Origin: Sipunculus nudus
Lineage: Eukaryota; Annelida; Sipuncula; Golfingiida; Sipunculidae
NCBI GenBank assembly: GCA_026874595.1
Contig: CM049309.1
Location: forward strand, 74,136,426 to 74,200,425
Direction: 5' to 3'
Length of the DNA stretch: 64,000 nt
A program made the translations under genes and the position numbers. Shown here one piece after another: positions 32,741 to 45,220 of this stretch (the first letter of the stretch is position 1; each line of letters begins with the position of its first letter). The notes beneath the pieces are model-generated. The model worked only from the letters and a program-made list of their open reading frames with translations, searched no databases and was not told the origin of the DNA.

Positions 32741-34085
32741 TGAATTAATTTATGTTCAGTACCTCCTATATTTACACCATTAATTTTAGGATTATTTCTT
32801 TTTTTAACGGCTAATATTTCTGAGGCAAGTATAAAGAGATATGGCTGATTATCCAAAAGATTTTTGTATTCTTATAAAATGTTAATTGATCCTGCGAAAT
32901 TTGTTTTGTGTCATAATCATTATTCCATTTGTGTCTTTTAATTTCAGGATTTATTTTTCTTCATAGTTTCTTTTTCCAAATCTAAAAAATAAGGTTTTAT
33001 TTATAAAAAAGTAGGTTTATCTCCTTTTGAAAACATCTGGATCTGCATCTAATTACCGCTCCTTTTGTCTCATTTTCAAATAAAAGTTTATGATTGTTCA
33101 CTGCAATATCCCATTTACATTTATCTTCAAAATTCTTAGTTTTATTATATTGACACTAGGCCTTATTCATTGCTCTCTATAATGTTATTAGTTTATTAGT
33201 GTACCTTCTCTTTTTGTTTGTCGAAAATGCTATGCTTTCACCTCTAATTTGGCACTTGATTGTGTCCCATAAAAGTGAGGGATTAGCTTCTTTATTGTCT
33301 TTTACATTCTTTAATCTGCTTAATATATGTTTCATCTTCGAGTAATGAACAATTAAATTTCCAATAACCCCGACCTCGTGGATGATTACTCAACATTAAA
33401 CTCATAAAAATAAGTGCATGATCTGTTTTATGTCCTGTTTAAATTTCAGTAGTGTCTGTATAACTGCAAAGACTATCACTGATAAGAAAGTAGTCAAGAC
33501 GGTAAAAAATAGGTTGAGGGTTGTATCTATGCCATGTGTATTTCAGGGTTCCTGGGTGTTGTGCCCTCCTCTGTCAACTGTGACAGTTCCATCCAAGGTA
33601 AAATAATTTGTCTAGATTTATCCTGAGTGTATTTATTATACCACCTTCTTTGTTTATTTCAGGGTTTAAAGTCACATTGATATCACCAACAATTATTAAT
33701 TTATCAACCTGTAGATCTTTTAATATAAAATAAGATTTAAAAAAGTCTGGTTCATCCTTATTTGGAGCATATACATTTACTAGTGTAATGTTATGAATTC
33801 CTGCTATAATATTGTGAATAAGAAATCTACCATATTTATCTCGCTTTATTTCTTTAACATGGATTCCTGCTTTATTTTAAATAAGTATACTAACTCCCTT
33901 TGCTTGATTAGTTCGATGACAAAAAAATATTTGGTTCCCCCACTCTGATCTCCATCTCACTTCATTTTCTGTACTACTATGTGTTTCTTGAAGGAGTGTG
34001 ATATATAATTTTTTCCTATTCAACCAATAGAATATTTCTTTTCTTTTTGTATGACTACCCATTCCTCTTACATTCATTGAAGCTA

Positions 34086-34496
34086 TATTTCATATGTCAG
34101 TCACAATTAATTGTTATTATCTTTAGTTTGTTAATCCCTGCATCCAACAAGATATTGAGTTTCATACTTTTTATTTTATCCATGGCACATATAGCATAAA
34201 TTCATATATAAATATACTGGTTTTCTCTTCTGAAGGTTTAAAGGTTTAAAGACATATTTCATTTCATATAGAATCATATATACAAAATACATGGAAACAA
34301 GAAAAATATGACAAATCTGAAACGTCTGTATGTTAGACTTCCTAGTCCTGACAAGCAGTAGACTCTGCTGTTATGGGTTATAGCAGAAAGAATGCCTGTC
34401 TGTTAATATGTTATTATTGAGTTATGTCACAGTCATGAGCTGCGTGACAAAATTCCATGGCTCTATTAAATAACTATCTTTAAAAATATTCCATGT
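34086..34496. other. No gene seen
   Basis: AT-rich sequence between the LINE 5' end and the solo LTR; some may be LINE 5' untranslated sequence. Confidence 0.4.
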
Positions 34497-35331
34497 TGTA
34501 ACAGATGTCCGTTTTATTGTGAGCTGTTGACATGTCTCTTTTATTGTGCGCTGTTGACATTCTGATTCGTGTTTGACTCAAGCTCTGGGCGTTGTAATGC
34601 TACAACGTTCCTTGTTCTAGCTGGCCGGGGGCGGCCCACGTAAAAACACAGCGGTCATGCTAGTCTGGGGCTTTCTCGCCTGGCCCAGCCAGGCTGGCCC
34701 ACGCGATAATCCTGATATGTAGAAACACAGCGATGTTGTTCTAGATGTTTCCTGTAACGCGTGTGTACTGTGTATCATGTAAGTTCTTTGGATTGTTCGA
34801 GAAATGGAAAGTTCTCAGCTTGAGGTGAAAGTTAGGGGCTGTGTTTTAGAGCCGAGAGATCGGAAGGAAATATTCCAGCGGACACAGAAGAGTGTAAGTC
34901 AGTTGTGGACCTTTACCGATATGTGCGGCAATTATAGATTTCTTCTAAATTTGTGACGGATCTTATAAAGTCTTCAGTTTGCTTCAGTTTGGGATTATGA
35001 CAAGAATTTAACTCAGGGATTACAAGGGACTGATTTTGTGATTGAACTGGACGGTTATTCTCTGAGAAGATTTATGTAAACTGTTCATCTGGGTTGTACG
35101 TTATAAAGGAATTGTTGTCGCTGTGACAGTGGTGGTACCCAGGTACTGTACACTTTATTTATATACTTGTATTGATTTACTGTTGTACTGTTGATATACG
35201 ATAAAATTGTATTGATTAAGTGTATTGTAATGTTAGGATTGTTTTAAGAATAAATTGTTATTATTTGTTGACAAAAAAACACTGACTTCTTAATTCATTC
35301 CCCTAGACATTTCACGCTGCCTAGTGTTACA
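34497..35331 (+). repeat. Solo LTR, family of the 10-kb element
   Basis: 835 bp beginning TGTAACAGATG and ending CTAGTGTTACA, with no internal domain beside it. It aligns with the 3' LTR at 12596-12970 through 'tcttttattgtgcgctgttgacat', GGGGCTGTGTTT and AATATTCCAGCGGACAC. The first 27 bases of its start are duplicated in tandem (TTTTATTGTGAGCTGTTGACA-like, twice). A polyadenylation-type GAATAAA lies at about 35249. No 5-bp target duplication was found (catgt left, gaatc right). It was probably left by recombination between two LTRs. Confidence 0.75.
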
Positions 35332-35829
35332 GAATCTGATTTTTTTTCTCCATAACAAAATTTATGTTCTTCACGACGACATGATCTGTTGATATTAGGT
35401 TCCGTAACAACAAAGAACTAGAGGGTGGAAAGTGAATTATCATATCTTAAATAAATACCTTAAGATGATTCAGCCAGTGTAATCTGAGAATTAATATAAA
35501 TATACATCCCCACTGATATATATGTTTCAGTCTGAATTATACAGTATAAGGCAAAACTTAAAGTATAAAGAGTTCAATAGACAGCGTTGCAAGTTCATGG
35601 ACCCACATTTGTGTCGAAAAAGCAAGAAAGTACAGTTACTGTATCAACGAACTAGAATACGGGTAGTCGACAAGCGACTACGTGTATCCGCCTAAATCAG
35701 AGTGGAACGGGTGAAGTGAGGCATGGATTGAGTGGCAAGGGGAAATAGAGTGAAGTGTTGCATATTAGCATGGATGTCTGCAGCCAAATTGTGTATGTAA
35801 ATCCAGAAAGCCGTCCAAGTTGTATACAT
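35332..35829. other. No gene seen
   Basis: Nothing recognised. Confidence 0.5.
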
Positions 35830-36570
35830 ATGCAAAATTTAAGGCAGATAAGTCAAACCACTACATGTATATGAGTGATTTTAGCCCGTGGCAGACAAAC
35901 AGATGGACGCTGAGCAAAAATGGTTGCAGGTGGCGCCACCAGTTTTGCGTATGATAAAGAGCTATGTGAGAACTATACACATGCAAAACTTTGGCCCAAT
36001 CGGTCAAACGGTTCCCAAGATATGAGCTTGGATGTCTGCTGCATAAACTAGAATGCAGGTGGCGCCACCTGTCATAAAATCAAGAGAGCTGTCGGGGATG
36101 GATAAACCTGCATAATTTCAGGAAGATATGTCAAACAACTGCCGAGATATGAGTGATTTTATCCCATGGCTGACAAACAGACAGGAGCTGTGCAGAAATG
36201 GCTGCAGATGGCGCCACCAGTTTTGCGTATGATAAATAGGCTATGTGAGATCTATACACATGCAAAATTTTGGCCCAATCGGTCAAACGGTTCCCGAGAT
36301 ATGAGCTTGGATGTCTGCAGCGTAAAGTGAATGTAGGTGGCGCCACCTGTCATAAAATCAGAAAAGCTATCAAGGATGTATACGCATGCCGAATTTCAGG
36401 TGAATTAGTCAAGTCACTGCAGAGATATGAGTGATTTTAACCCAAGGCAGACGAACAGATGGACACTGTGCAAACATGGTTGCAGGTGGCGCCACCATAT
36501 TTTTGTGTATGTTATAAAGCTCTCCAAGGGCTACATTTGTGCAAAAAAAATTTCCTGATCAGTCAAACGG
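35830..36570. repeat. Tandem array, about 279-bp period, with GGTGGCGCCACC palindromes
   Basis: Blocks recur in order: 'acacatgcaaaattttggcc', CAATCGGTCAAACGGTTCCC, GAGATATGAG, 'ggatgtctgcagc' and a palindrome GGTGGCGCCACC or a one-base variant. Palindromes lie near 35928, 36057, 36207, 36336 and 36483, spaced alternately about 130 and 149 bp, so a 279-bp unit contains two diverged halves. At 36057 the palindrome extends to CAGGTGGCGCCACCTG. About 2.5 units are present. Open frames here are short and unconserved between units, so this does not look coding. Confidence 0.85.
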
Positions 36571-36830
36571 TTCCCGGGATATGTGGGTTTGTGTGGAAAC
36601 AGACGCACAACCGGACGCAGAGCGCAGAGGAAAGGTCAGAGGTCAAAACAAAATCGGGGCGCAGCAGTTCACATGTGACCCGAACATAATCCCGGGTTTC
36701 GTAAAATTCCACCCAGCGGTTACGGAGGAGTTCTCCGGACACCTACGCGGCGGCGGCGGCGGCGGTGGGCTGAAAACATAGTATCCGCAAAACTCTGTTT
36801 TGGCGGATACAATTACACAGTATAGACGGT
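36571..36830. other. Array flank with CGG run and hairpin
   Basis: GC-rich flank of the tandem array with a short (GGC)n run (about 36748-36765). A hairpin lies at 36780-36809: GTATCCGC pairs with GCGGATAC, and the inner AAAAC pairs with GTTTT, around a TCT loop and one mismatch. It may be the true end of the repeat-bearing element. Confidence 0.5.
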
Positions 36831-37539
36831 ACCTATGATAATATGTTGACCGCAGACATGACCTATCTGGGCAGCTGAGCGAAGCAAATGTTCCCCTGAG
36901 GCTCAGCAACCCATAATGAATTTATTGCACATGACAGTATTTATAAATATAAATTATATATATAAACTACACATGTATAAATTTTACAGATTATGTTAGT
37001 GTGCTACTGCTCTTGTTCTCAGGAAATATATGTAAATAGGTAATTCTGTTATATCGTAATGCAAAAGTGATGCTGGCATTGATATAGTTTTGTTTTTAAG
37101 TAAAACAAGGGCACAGAAGCACAAATAGTCAACCGCCCCATGCGTAACTCAAATTTGTGATATTTTCTGTGACATGTTTTGCCTTGAAAATGTCTTAAAT
37201 ATGATAATTCATGATACAACAGTGTCTTGTCTAATGAATGTAACTAAACAAGAAGAGTAGACATTCAAAATATCAGAATAATCCATGGTATAATTCTTGA
37301 AAAGCCTGAACAAGAATTAGATTGAAATTAAAAAGGTCATCAAACCGGGCATTAATAGTACTGCAGCAATTGTTCAAACAATTTTTTGTTACATAAAAGG
37401 GGATTCAAAAATCAGTACATGTGTTTGCAATTCTTATCTATCGACATGTTACACAGAGTGAAACTATAAAACAGTAACAGTCAGTCTTAGCTGATGTTAG
37501 CAGCCCATACTTTTAGACATGAAAAATCATACATTGATG
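36831..37539. other. No gene seen
   Basis: Target DNA to the left of the LTR retrotransposon; nothing recognised. Confidence 0.5.
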
Positions 37540-37544
37540 ACTGG

Positions 37545-38689
37545 TGTCACCAGAAATCGGTGACAATATGTACGGTGTTTTGTATCATAGTTTAACGAAG
37601 TCTGTTCTCTATTGATATTGACGTGAAGCGTCATCCTAAAGCGTTGACAGGTCTTGATTGTATATATATATATTGTGTATTCTTGTATGGAATCCCATCG
37701 GCTATCAGCTGATTTATCCGTGTCACGCATCGTGTGTAATTATTACATTTGGTATGTGGGTCGCCATGGTGACGCTAACAGTCAAACTAGGTCACATATA
37801 TCCTTATATGGGACACTTGAGAAATAAGCCAATCAGAGAACCGGATCGCCGTATTGTGACGACGATTGTGACGTCAGAGTTCAGGGAGAGACGCTGGAAG
37901 CTGCCTTCAGTTGGGTCTTGAAGCTTGAGGTGGCAGCACGCACGCACGGGAGTAGGAACATTGAAACGCCAGGAACGGCATAGAAGCAAGCTTCTACATG
38001 AGGCAAGGACCCAGCTCATGAGAACTCAGCCGTGCTGCCGACGGAGCTTCGTTTTGGCGATAAAGTGAGAGAGCGCGCTCGTCACCTGCCGGCCTAGTTC
38101 AGCTTGACCTAGATACATAACCGCCGTAAGCCGTGAAACCGTTGCTACAAGAGCAAGGTCAAGGACTCTAAGCTCTGCGTAAACAAAGAGCGCTATTGCA
38201 TTCAAGTGAACGTAAACCTACCCGGGTCGCTGACAAGCAAGATCAGTTGAAGATCGCTAAACTCAGAAAGACTAGATCTATATGGTGCTAACCATACGCT
38301 AGATTCTACACAAAACAGTAACCAGAGATCTCTGAAGGAACTGGACTTTATGGTTTTTATACAAACCATGGACTCGGTAAATACCCTGTAATTTTAATGT
38401 GAAGAACTTTCGTATTGACACATCAACGCACACACTCACATTGGTGTCTCTGTAAGTATTGTCTTGAATATATTTGTGAATTTAACCTGATGTCTCATAG
38501 TTTCTCTTGATCTGGGTGTATGATTGTCTGGTATTTTAATACACGTCCTTAAAAGAACCTGGAAATGTCACCTGTAATGACCGGGATCTAATTTCTTGAT
38601 GAGTGAAATCAAGTGGCGAGCGTAAACCCATCGTATGGTTTTATAGGATATATCCGTTGTAAAGTTTTCACGTTAAGTTAGGGGTGACA
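37545..38689 (+). repeat. 5' LTR
   Basis: 1145 bp from TGTCACCAGAAATCGGTGAC to TTAGGGGTGACA, with short inverted ends TGTCAC/GTGACA. It carries a CCAAT word (AGCCAATCAG, about 37828) and a perfect CRE-type palindrome, TGACGTCA (37869-37876), in the presumed promoter part. No TATA box is obvious at a clear spacing. Open frames inside it are repeated in the other LTR and are not genes. Confidence 0.97.
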
Positions 38690-38693
38690 TTGT

Positions 38694-38710
38694 ATGGCGA
38701 GCGTGCCAGG
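38694..38710 (+). other. Candidate primer-binding site
   Basis: TGGCGAGCGTGCCAGGA begins four bases after the 5' LTR. The TGG start fits pairing with a tRNA 3' CCA end. TGGCGA-type primer sites are known from elements primed by tRNA-Arg, but the match beyond the first bases was not checked. Confidence 0.5.
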
Positions 38711-39409
38711 ATATAATTAGCCTTAAAAAACTGGCTAATTACAGTAAGTTTCAGAAGTTTTGAACTGAGAAAACAGTACTGAAACCAGACATTCATATAC
38801 TCAAACTAGAGTTGGTCTGAATTAATAATTGGAAATGACACCAAACTGATGTTGTAGTGTATACTTGCACAATGAAATTACCCCACTGTTAGGAGTTAAT
38901 ATTTATTCAGTGAGAATATTACCTGAAGCACAACATTGTTTCAAGATCGGCATATACCTTGTAGATTTGGCTAGAACACATGCATGTTTTGTGAGAAATG
39001 CTAGTTCAGTGATACCTGGACATCATTATTGGGTTGATATAAACCCAGATTAGAGTGAAAATTTTTGATGTTGTTAGATACGCCCTGGTATAATTTTTTC
39101 TACACTAGTTTGTGATTGGTCACGTGGTAGGGTCTCTTGACAGGTAAGTTTACCCCTCCCGATTGGCATGGTAATCATAGGTGCATGGTGTTTATTGATA
39201 TCTTGATATCCATCCGTCCATCCGTCTGACCCTTCGTCCGACCTTCCGTCCGTCCGTCCGTATAAGTAGAATTTTGATGCGTAGAGCTACCGTAGTGTTA
39301 TTGTACGGATACCGCCGGTTCGTTAGGTTGGCTTTAACAGTACGTATTTACGGATTTTTAAGAGCGGATATTACTAGATACTGGAATCTTACTAGGTTAG
39401 AGCGTTACC
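38711..39409 (+). other. Leader between primer site and Gag
   Basis: About 700 bp without a long frame. It contains an inverted repeat TGGGTT/AACCCA (39030-39050) and a CCGTCCGT-rich stretch (39205-39265). It probably includes the packaging region. Confidence 0.5.
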
Positions 39410-42400
39410 ATGGAAACGTTAGAGTCACTTGTTAGATGCGGACAGGCCTTGGGGCTTAAGGACCAGGCTTTACAAGATTATGTTGAGGCTAGACGGCGTG
39501 CGGATGAGGAACGTGAGGAAAGAGCTAGGCAACGTGAAATAGAGAAGGAACAGCGGGAATTAGAGCGGGAATAAGAGCGTGAGCAGCGGGAATTAGAGCG
39601 CGAGCGAGAGGCTAGAGCCCACGAAATAGAGGTTCTAAGGTTAAAGTCTGACTCTGGGGTTAAAGAAGAGAGAAGTAGGGATGTATTCCCGAAAATCCAG
39701 CTTCCACCTTTTGATGAGGCTCACGATCAGCTAGATGCGTTTCTTGAGCGATTTGAACGATTAGCTGTATGTCAAGGCTATGATAGGGAGAATTGGGCGT
39801 TACACCTGAGTCCGTTACTGCGGGGTAAGGCGCTAGGGACTTACACACAGTTATCGGTTAGTGAGGCCATGGATTACGATAAGTTAAAGATAGCCTTGTT
39901 AAAGCGATACCAAATGACCGAAGAGGGTTATCGACACAAGTTTCGGACTTGTAGGCCTGAGCGAGGCGAAACGCCGAGTCAGTTTGCGGTGAGACTGAGT
40001 GGATACCTAGACCATTGGATAGGGATGGCAGGGGTCGGAGGTGACTACGACGGGGTAGTTAACCTGTTGATGTGTGAGCAGTTCGTAAACTGCTGTAGTA
40101 GGGATCTCTCTATGTTTTTGAAAGAGAGACGGTGTCGTGACTTTGATAGTATGGTAGACTTAGCCGAGAGTTATACGGAGGCTCACGGTGTACACAGCCT
40201 TACAGCAGGTCCTCGTTATGGCAATAATGTGCCGCGTCCAGCGCAACCGGTATCTCAGCCTAGAGAGAAGCGAGAGGTTGAGCGCAGTCCGGACGGTCAG
40301 ACATTTAAGCCATCAGGAGGCATCAGATGTTATTTATGTCATGAACTGGGACATAAGGCGCGGGAATGTAAGACTAGTGCCCGGTCGAGGCCTAGGTCTT
40401 CCCCTCAAGTAGGGCGTGCTGCTGGCGATCAGCAGAGGTATAGGACTAATTTTAGCCCCCCGTATAACCCAAAACAGAAACCGGAGACTATGTCAATGGC
40501 AGTAGTCGAGGCGGAAACGGAGACAGTCGGTGCGGTGAAACCGGAAGTAGAGAGTCCGAGTCAGTCGTTAGGATTTGCTGCCCAGACAGAAGGCGGAATC
40601 TCGTTACCTGTGTGTGAAGGGCTGGTGAATGGTAAGTCAGCGAGGGTGCTGCGGGATTCGGGATGTTCCTCGGCAGGAATACGTGAGTCGTACGTGGAGC
40701 CGAATCAGTTCACCGGACACCAGGTCGAGTGTAGGTTGTTCGACGGGTCTGTAAGACAATTTCCTACGGCTAGGATTAATGTGGACTGTGCGTACTTTGT
40801 CGGTACTATCGAGGCAATGGTGGTCGGGGATGCTGTATGTGAATTAGCGCTAGGTAACGTAGCGGGAGCGCGTGATCCGTATGATCCGGACCCGACGTGG
40901 AAGTCTGAGCGGTCCTCAGGCATAGTGTGTGACGGTGTAGAGTCACAAAAGGAGGTGTCGTCCGCGGTGGAGACACGGAGCGCTGCACGAGAGAAACAGA
41001 TACCGACGTGTAGCTTGAATGTTGCAAGCCCAGTTGCCGATGTGAGTCCGGCCGAATTTTTGAAGGCGCAGGAGGAGGATGGGTCTTTAGCGCCGTATTG
41101 GAGGCTAGCTAGAGAGGCTAGAAATGATAGTCCATTTAGAATTGAGGACGGATATTTAGTTCGGGTTGTGAGTGATAAACGGGGAGATCAAGATGGATCT
41201 CGAGTGGTGGTACCTCAGACGTTACGGTACGACGTAATGAGGATGGGCCACGAAGCGGTTATGGCGGGCCATCAGGGCATAGACAAAACGCACGACCGCG
41301 TGAGAACTCAGTTTTTCTGGAAAGGGATGTATAATGACATTGCTGAGTTTTGCAAGTCCTGTCCCTTTTGCCAGAAAACCATACCGAAAGGCAAGGTGCC
41401 TGGAGCTACGTTAGGCCAGATGCCATTAATTGATGAGCCCTGGCGTAGAATTTCGATGGATCTGGTTGGGCCGATCCATCCAGCGTCCGAGAGAGGTCAC
41501 AGGTATATTCTGACCGTTATGGATTATGCCACTAGATATCCGGAGGCTGTTGCTTTAAAGAACATAGATACAGTCTCTGTGGCTGATGCGCTAGTTGATA
41601 TTTATGCGCGGTTAGGAGTGCCGTCAGAGGTGCTTACTGACATGGGAACACAATTTACGTCAGACCTCATGCGAGAAGTTAGCCGTGTTTTGTCTGTAAG
41701 ACAGCTCACCACTACTCCTTACCATCCTATGTGCAACGGTATGGTGGAGAGATTCAATGGAACGTTAAAGTTAATGTTGAAACGGATGTGCGAGGAAAGA
41801 CCGCGAGATTGGGATCGGTACCTCAGCGCCGTGCTTTTTGCGTACCGAGAAGCGCCACATGAGAGCACAGGGTTCTCACCCTTTGAGTTGCTCTATGGTA
41901 GGATCGTTAGAGGACCGATGCGGATTCTAAGGGATCTGTGGACCAAGCGAGATACTAGCGTCGAGACTAAAACCACGTACCAATACGTCCTGGACCTACA
42001 AGACAAACTAAGCGACACATGCGCGTTAGCTAGAGAGGCGTTGAACAAATCAGCGAACAGACACAAACTGTTATATGATAGAGGTAAATGCACGCGCAGG
42101 TTTGAGGCCGGAGACGAAGTTTTGTTGTTACTCCCGACGGAGCGGAACAAATTAATGGTACAGTGGAAAGGCCCCTATACTATTGTAAACAGGGTTGGGG
42201 ACTTAGACTATCGGATTAAGATTGGCGATAAGGTTAAAACCTTCCACGTGAATATGCTGAAACGGTACCATGCTAGAAACGAGCCCCAGCATATTCTGGC
42301 AGCGGTAGCCAAGGGCGCACCTGATTCTATACATGATCCTGACGGTGTAGACGGGGAAACAGAGCCTCCCGTGTTCGGAGAGTTAAACCCAGAAGGGATT

Positions 42401-43855
42401 GATGAGGATGCCCACATGTCGTTACCGTCGTATGCGCGCCGCCAGACTGAGCGAGATGTTCAGGTAAATGCTGACCTAGGCAAGTGTCAGCGCCGTGAAA
42501 TACTCAGTCTGCTTAGGCAATATGGGGATGTATTCACAGATGTACCCAAGCTTACCAATGTTGTAGAATGTAGCATTAAACTCTCATCTGATGTACCTGT
42601 AAAAACTAGGCCCTATAGGGTGCCTTTTGAACTGCGAGAGACAATGCGAACAGAAATCCAGGAAATGTTAAACTTAGGCATTATTGAACAGTCAGATTCT
42701 AGCTATGCGTCCCCCTGTATCCTGCTTAGGAAACCTGACGGTAAGACTAGATTCGTGATAGACTACCGAAAGCTGAACCAATCAGTCGTGTTCGATCCTG
42801 AACCCATGCCGGATCCAGAAACACTTTTTGTCGAAGTCGCGAAAAGCCAGTATTTTACAAAGCTTGACCTGACGAAAGGTTACTGGCAGATCCCTGTTTC
42901 TGAGGAATCCAGGGATAAGACGGCCTTTGTTACACCCGATGGCCATAACCAATTTAGGGTTATGCCATTCGGCCTGGTAACTGCCGGAGCGGTTTTCACC
43001 CGCATGATGCGGAAAATGTTCAGCGACATGCCGAATGTAGTATGTTATGTAGATGACGTGTTAATACACGCAGAGACTTGGGACGAGCACTTAAGAACTC
43101 TTAGAGAAGTGCTAGTTAGACTAGAATGTGCAAACTTAGCAGCTAAACCAGCTAAAACCTTCATAGGCTACCAGAGCCTAGAGTTTTTGGGACACCTTGT
43201 AGGCACGGGCAACTTGGCCACTAATCCAGTTTTGCTCAAGAGAATACAGAGCACTGATAGACCTAAGACAAAGAAGGCTTTGCGAGCATTCCTAGGTCTT
43301 ACAGGGTACTATCGAAAATTCGTGCCAAACTATGCGGAAATAGCGGTGCCCTTGACTGATCTAACGCGTAAAGGTCAACCTAACAAACTAATCTGGAAAC
43401 CCGTACACGAGAACGCGTACTGTTCTCTAAAGGCTAAACTGTCAGACCCTCCCATACTGAAGCTACCTGATTTCAGTAAACGATTTTATTTGAAATGTGA
43501 TGCATCTGATGTGGGTATTGGCTGTATCCTGATGCAAAGACACGAGGGGATCATGCACCCAGTAGCTTATGCCAGTCGTAAACTATTGCCCAGGGAGAGA
43601 AATTACTCCACCATCGAGAAAGAGTCATTAGCAATTGTATGGTCTGTACAGAAATTTGAGATGTACCTGGCTTGTAGACCGTTCACCATTCAGACCGACC
43701 ACAAACCATTAAAGTGTATTAGCAAATCAAAATGTGCTAATAAGAGAGTAATGAGATGGGCACTGGTTCTACAAGAGTTTAGATTTGATATTGAAGCAGT
43801 GTCAGGTAAACTAAATCATGGACCTGATTTTCTTAGCAGACTGCCTGAGTGTTAG
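39410..43855 (+). pseudogene. Gag-Pol polyprotein of a Gmr1-like element, one in-frame stop
   Basis: The frame starts at ATG 39410 (ACCATGG context) and would give 1481 residues. A TAA at 39572-39574 (codon 55) splits it; a 1328-residue open frame remains from ATG 39869. The first part is a charged Glu/Arg-rich coiled coil. Numbering from 39869: SCAN-like capsid end at 15-107 (GYRHKFR, MCEQFVNC); zinc knuckle C154-x2-C-x4-H-x4-C167; protease DSG 263-265; integrase HHCC (H461, H468, C495, C498) and D531, D591, E627 with D-x59-D-x35-E spacing; GPY/F block 768-770 (WKGPY); RT with DYRKLN 965-970 and YVDD 1060-1063; RNase H with D1211, E1250 and D1277, to the end. All catalytic residues are present. 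It copies element RNA into DNA and integrates it. The stop could be a mutation or a read-through codon. Confidence 0.93.
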
Positions 43856-44060
43856 GATGTAATGAGCTATAATGTTTAGCCAGTTAAGTCTAAACATGTA
43901 CAAGATTTTGCCCTGTGTCATAGACCGTGGGCATGTACTAATGACAACTTGTTACATGACCCTTATGTATTGCTATGTATTGCTACATGTAAATATGTTT
44001 AGCTGGACCCTGTAAGATAGAACGATACGATGTATCGAGAAAATACTGTGTATTTTCCTT
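43856..44060 (+). other. Short 3' untranslated region of the element
   Basis: About 200 bp between the RNase H stop codon and the purine tract, with no frame. RNase H is therefore the last domain, with no integrase or envelope after it. Confidence 0.8.
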
Positions 44061-44075
44061 AAAAGGAGGGGGTGA
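44061..44075 (+). other. Polypurine tract
   Basis: AAAAGGAGGGGGTGA directly before the 3' LTR, the expected primer for plus-strand DNA synthesis. Confidence 0.85.
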
Positions 44076-45220
44076 TGTCACCAGAAATCGGTGACAATAT
44101 GTACGGTGTTTTGTATCATAGTTTAACGAAGTCTGTTCTCTATTGATATTGACGTGAAGCGTCATCCTAAAGCGTTGACAGGTCTTGATTGTATATATAT
44201 ATATTGTGTATTCTTGTATGGAATCCCATCGGCTATCAGCTGATTTATCCGTGTCACGCATCGTGTGTAATTATTACATTTGGTATGTGGGTCGCCATGG
44301 TGACGCTAACAGTCAAACTAGGTCACATATATCCTTATATGGGACACTTGAGAAATAAGCCAATCAGAGAACCGGATCGCCGTATTGTGACGACGATTGT
44401 GACGTCAGAGTTCAGGGAGAGACGCTGGAAGCTGCCTTCAGTTGGGTCTTGAAGCTTGAGGTGGCAGCACGCACGCACGGGAGTAGGAACATTGAAACGC
44501 CAGGAACGGCATAGAAGCAAGCTTCTACATGAGGCAAGGACCCAGCTCATGAGAACTCAGCCGTGCTGCCGACGGAGCTTCGTTTTGGCGATAAAGTGAG
44601 AGAGCGCGCTCGTCACCTGCCGGCCTAGTTCAGCTTGACCTAGATACATAACCGCCGTAAGCCGTGAAACCGTTGCTACAAGAGCAAGGTCAAGGACTCT
44701 AAGCTCTGCGTAAACAAAGAGCGCTATTGCATTCAAGTGAACGTAAACCTACCCGGGTCGCTGACAAGCAAGATCAGTTGAAGATCGCTAAACTCAGAAA
44801 GACTAGATCTATATGGTGCTAACCATACGCTAGATTCTACACAAAACAGTAACCAGAGATCTCTGAAGGAACTGGACTTTATGGTTTTTATACAAACCAT
44901 GGACTCGGTAAATACCTTGTAATTTTATTGTGAAGAACTTTCGTATTGACACATCAACGCACACACTCACATTGGTGTCTCTGTAAGTATTGTCTTGAAT
45001 ATATTTGTGAATTTAACCTGATGTCTCATAGTTTCTCTTGATCTGGGTGTATGATTGTCTGGTATTTTAATACACGTCCTTAAAAGAACCTGGAAATGTC
45101 ACCTGTAATGACCGGGATCTAATTTCTTGATGAGTGAAATCAAGTGGCGAGCGTAAACCCATCGTATGGTTTTATAGGATATATCCGTTGTAAAGTTTTC
45201 ACGTTAAGTTAGGGGTGACA
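44076..45220 (+). repeat. 3' LTR
   Basis: 1145 bp, identical by eye to the 5' LTR except two substitutions (ACCCTG/ACCTTG and TTTTAATG/TTTTATTG). The CRE-type TGACGTCA is at 44400-44407. It ends GGGGTGACA before the ACTGG duplication. Confidence 0.97.

Noticed and set aside
37658-38019. Open frames inside the 5' LTR (also at 44189-44550)
   Set aside because: Identical in both LTRs, without motif, and in regulatory sequence; no sign of an accessory gene.
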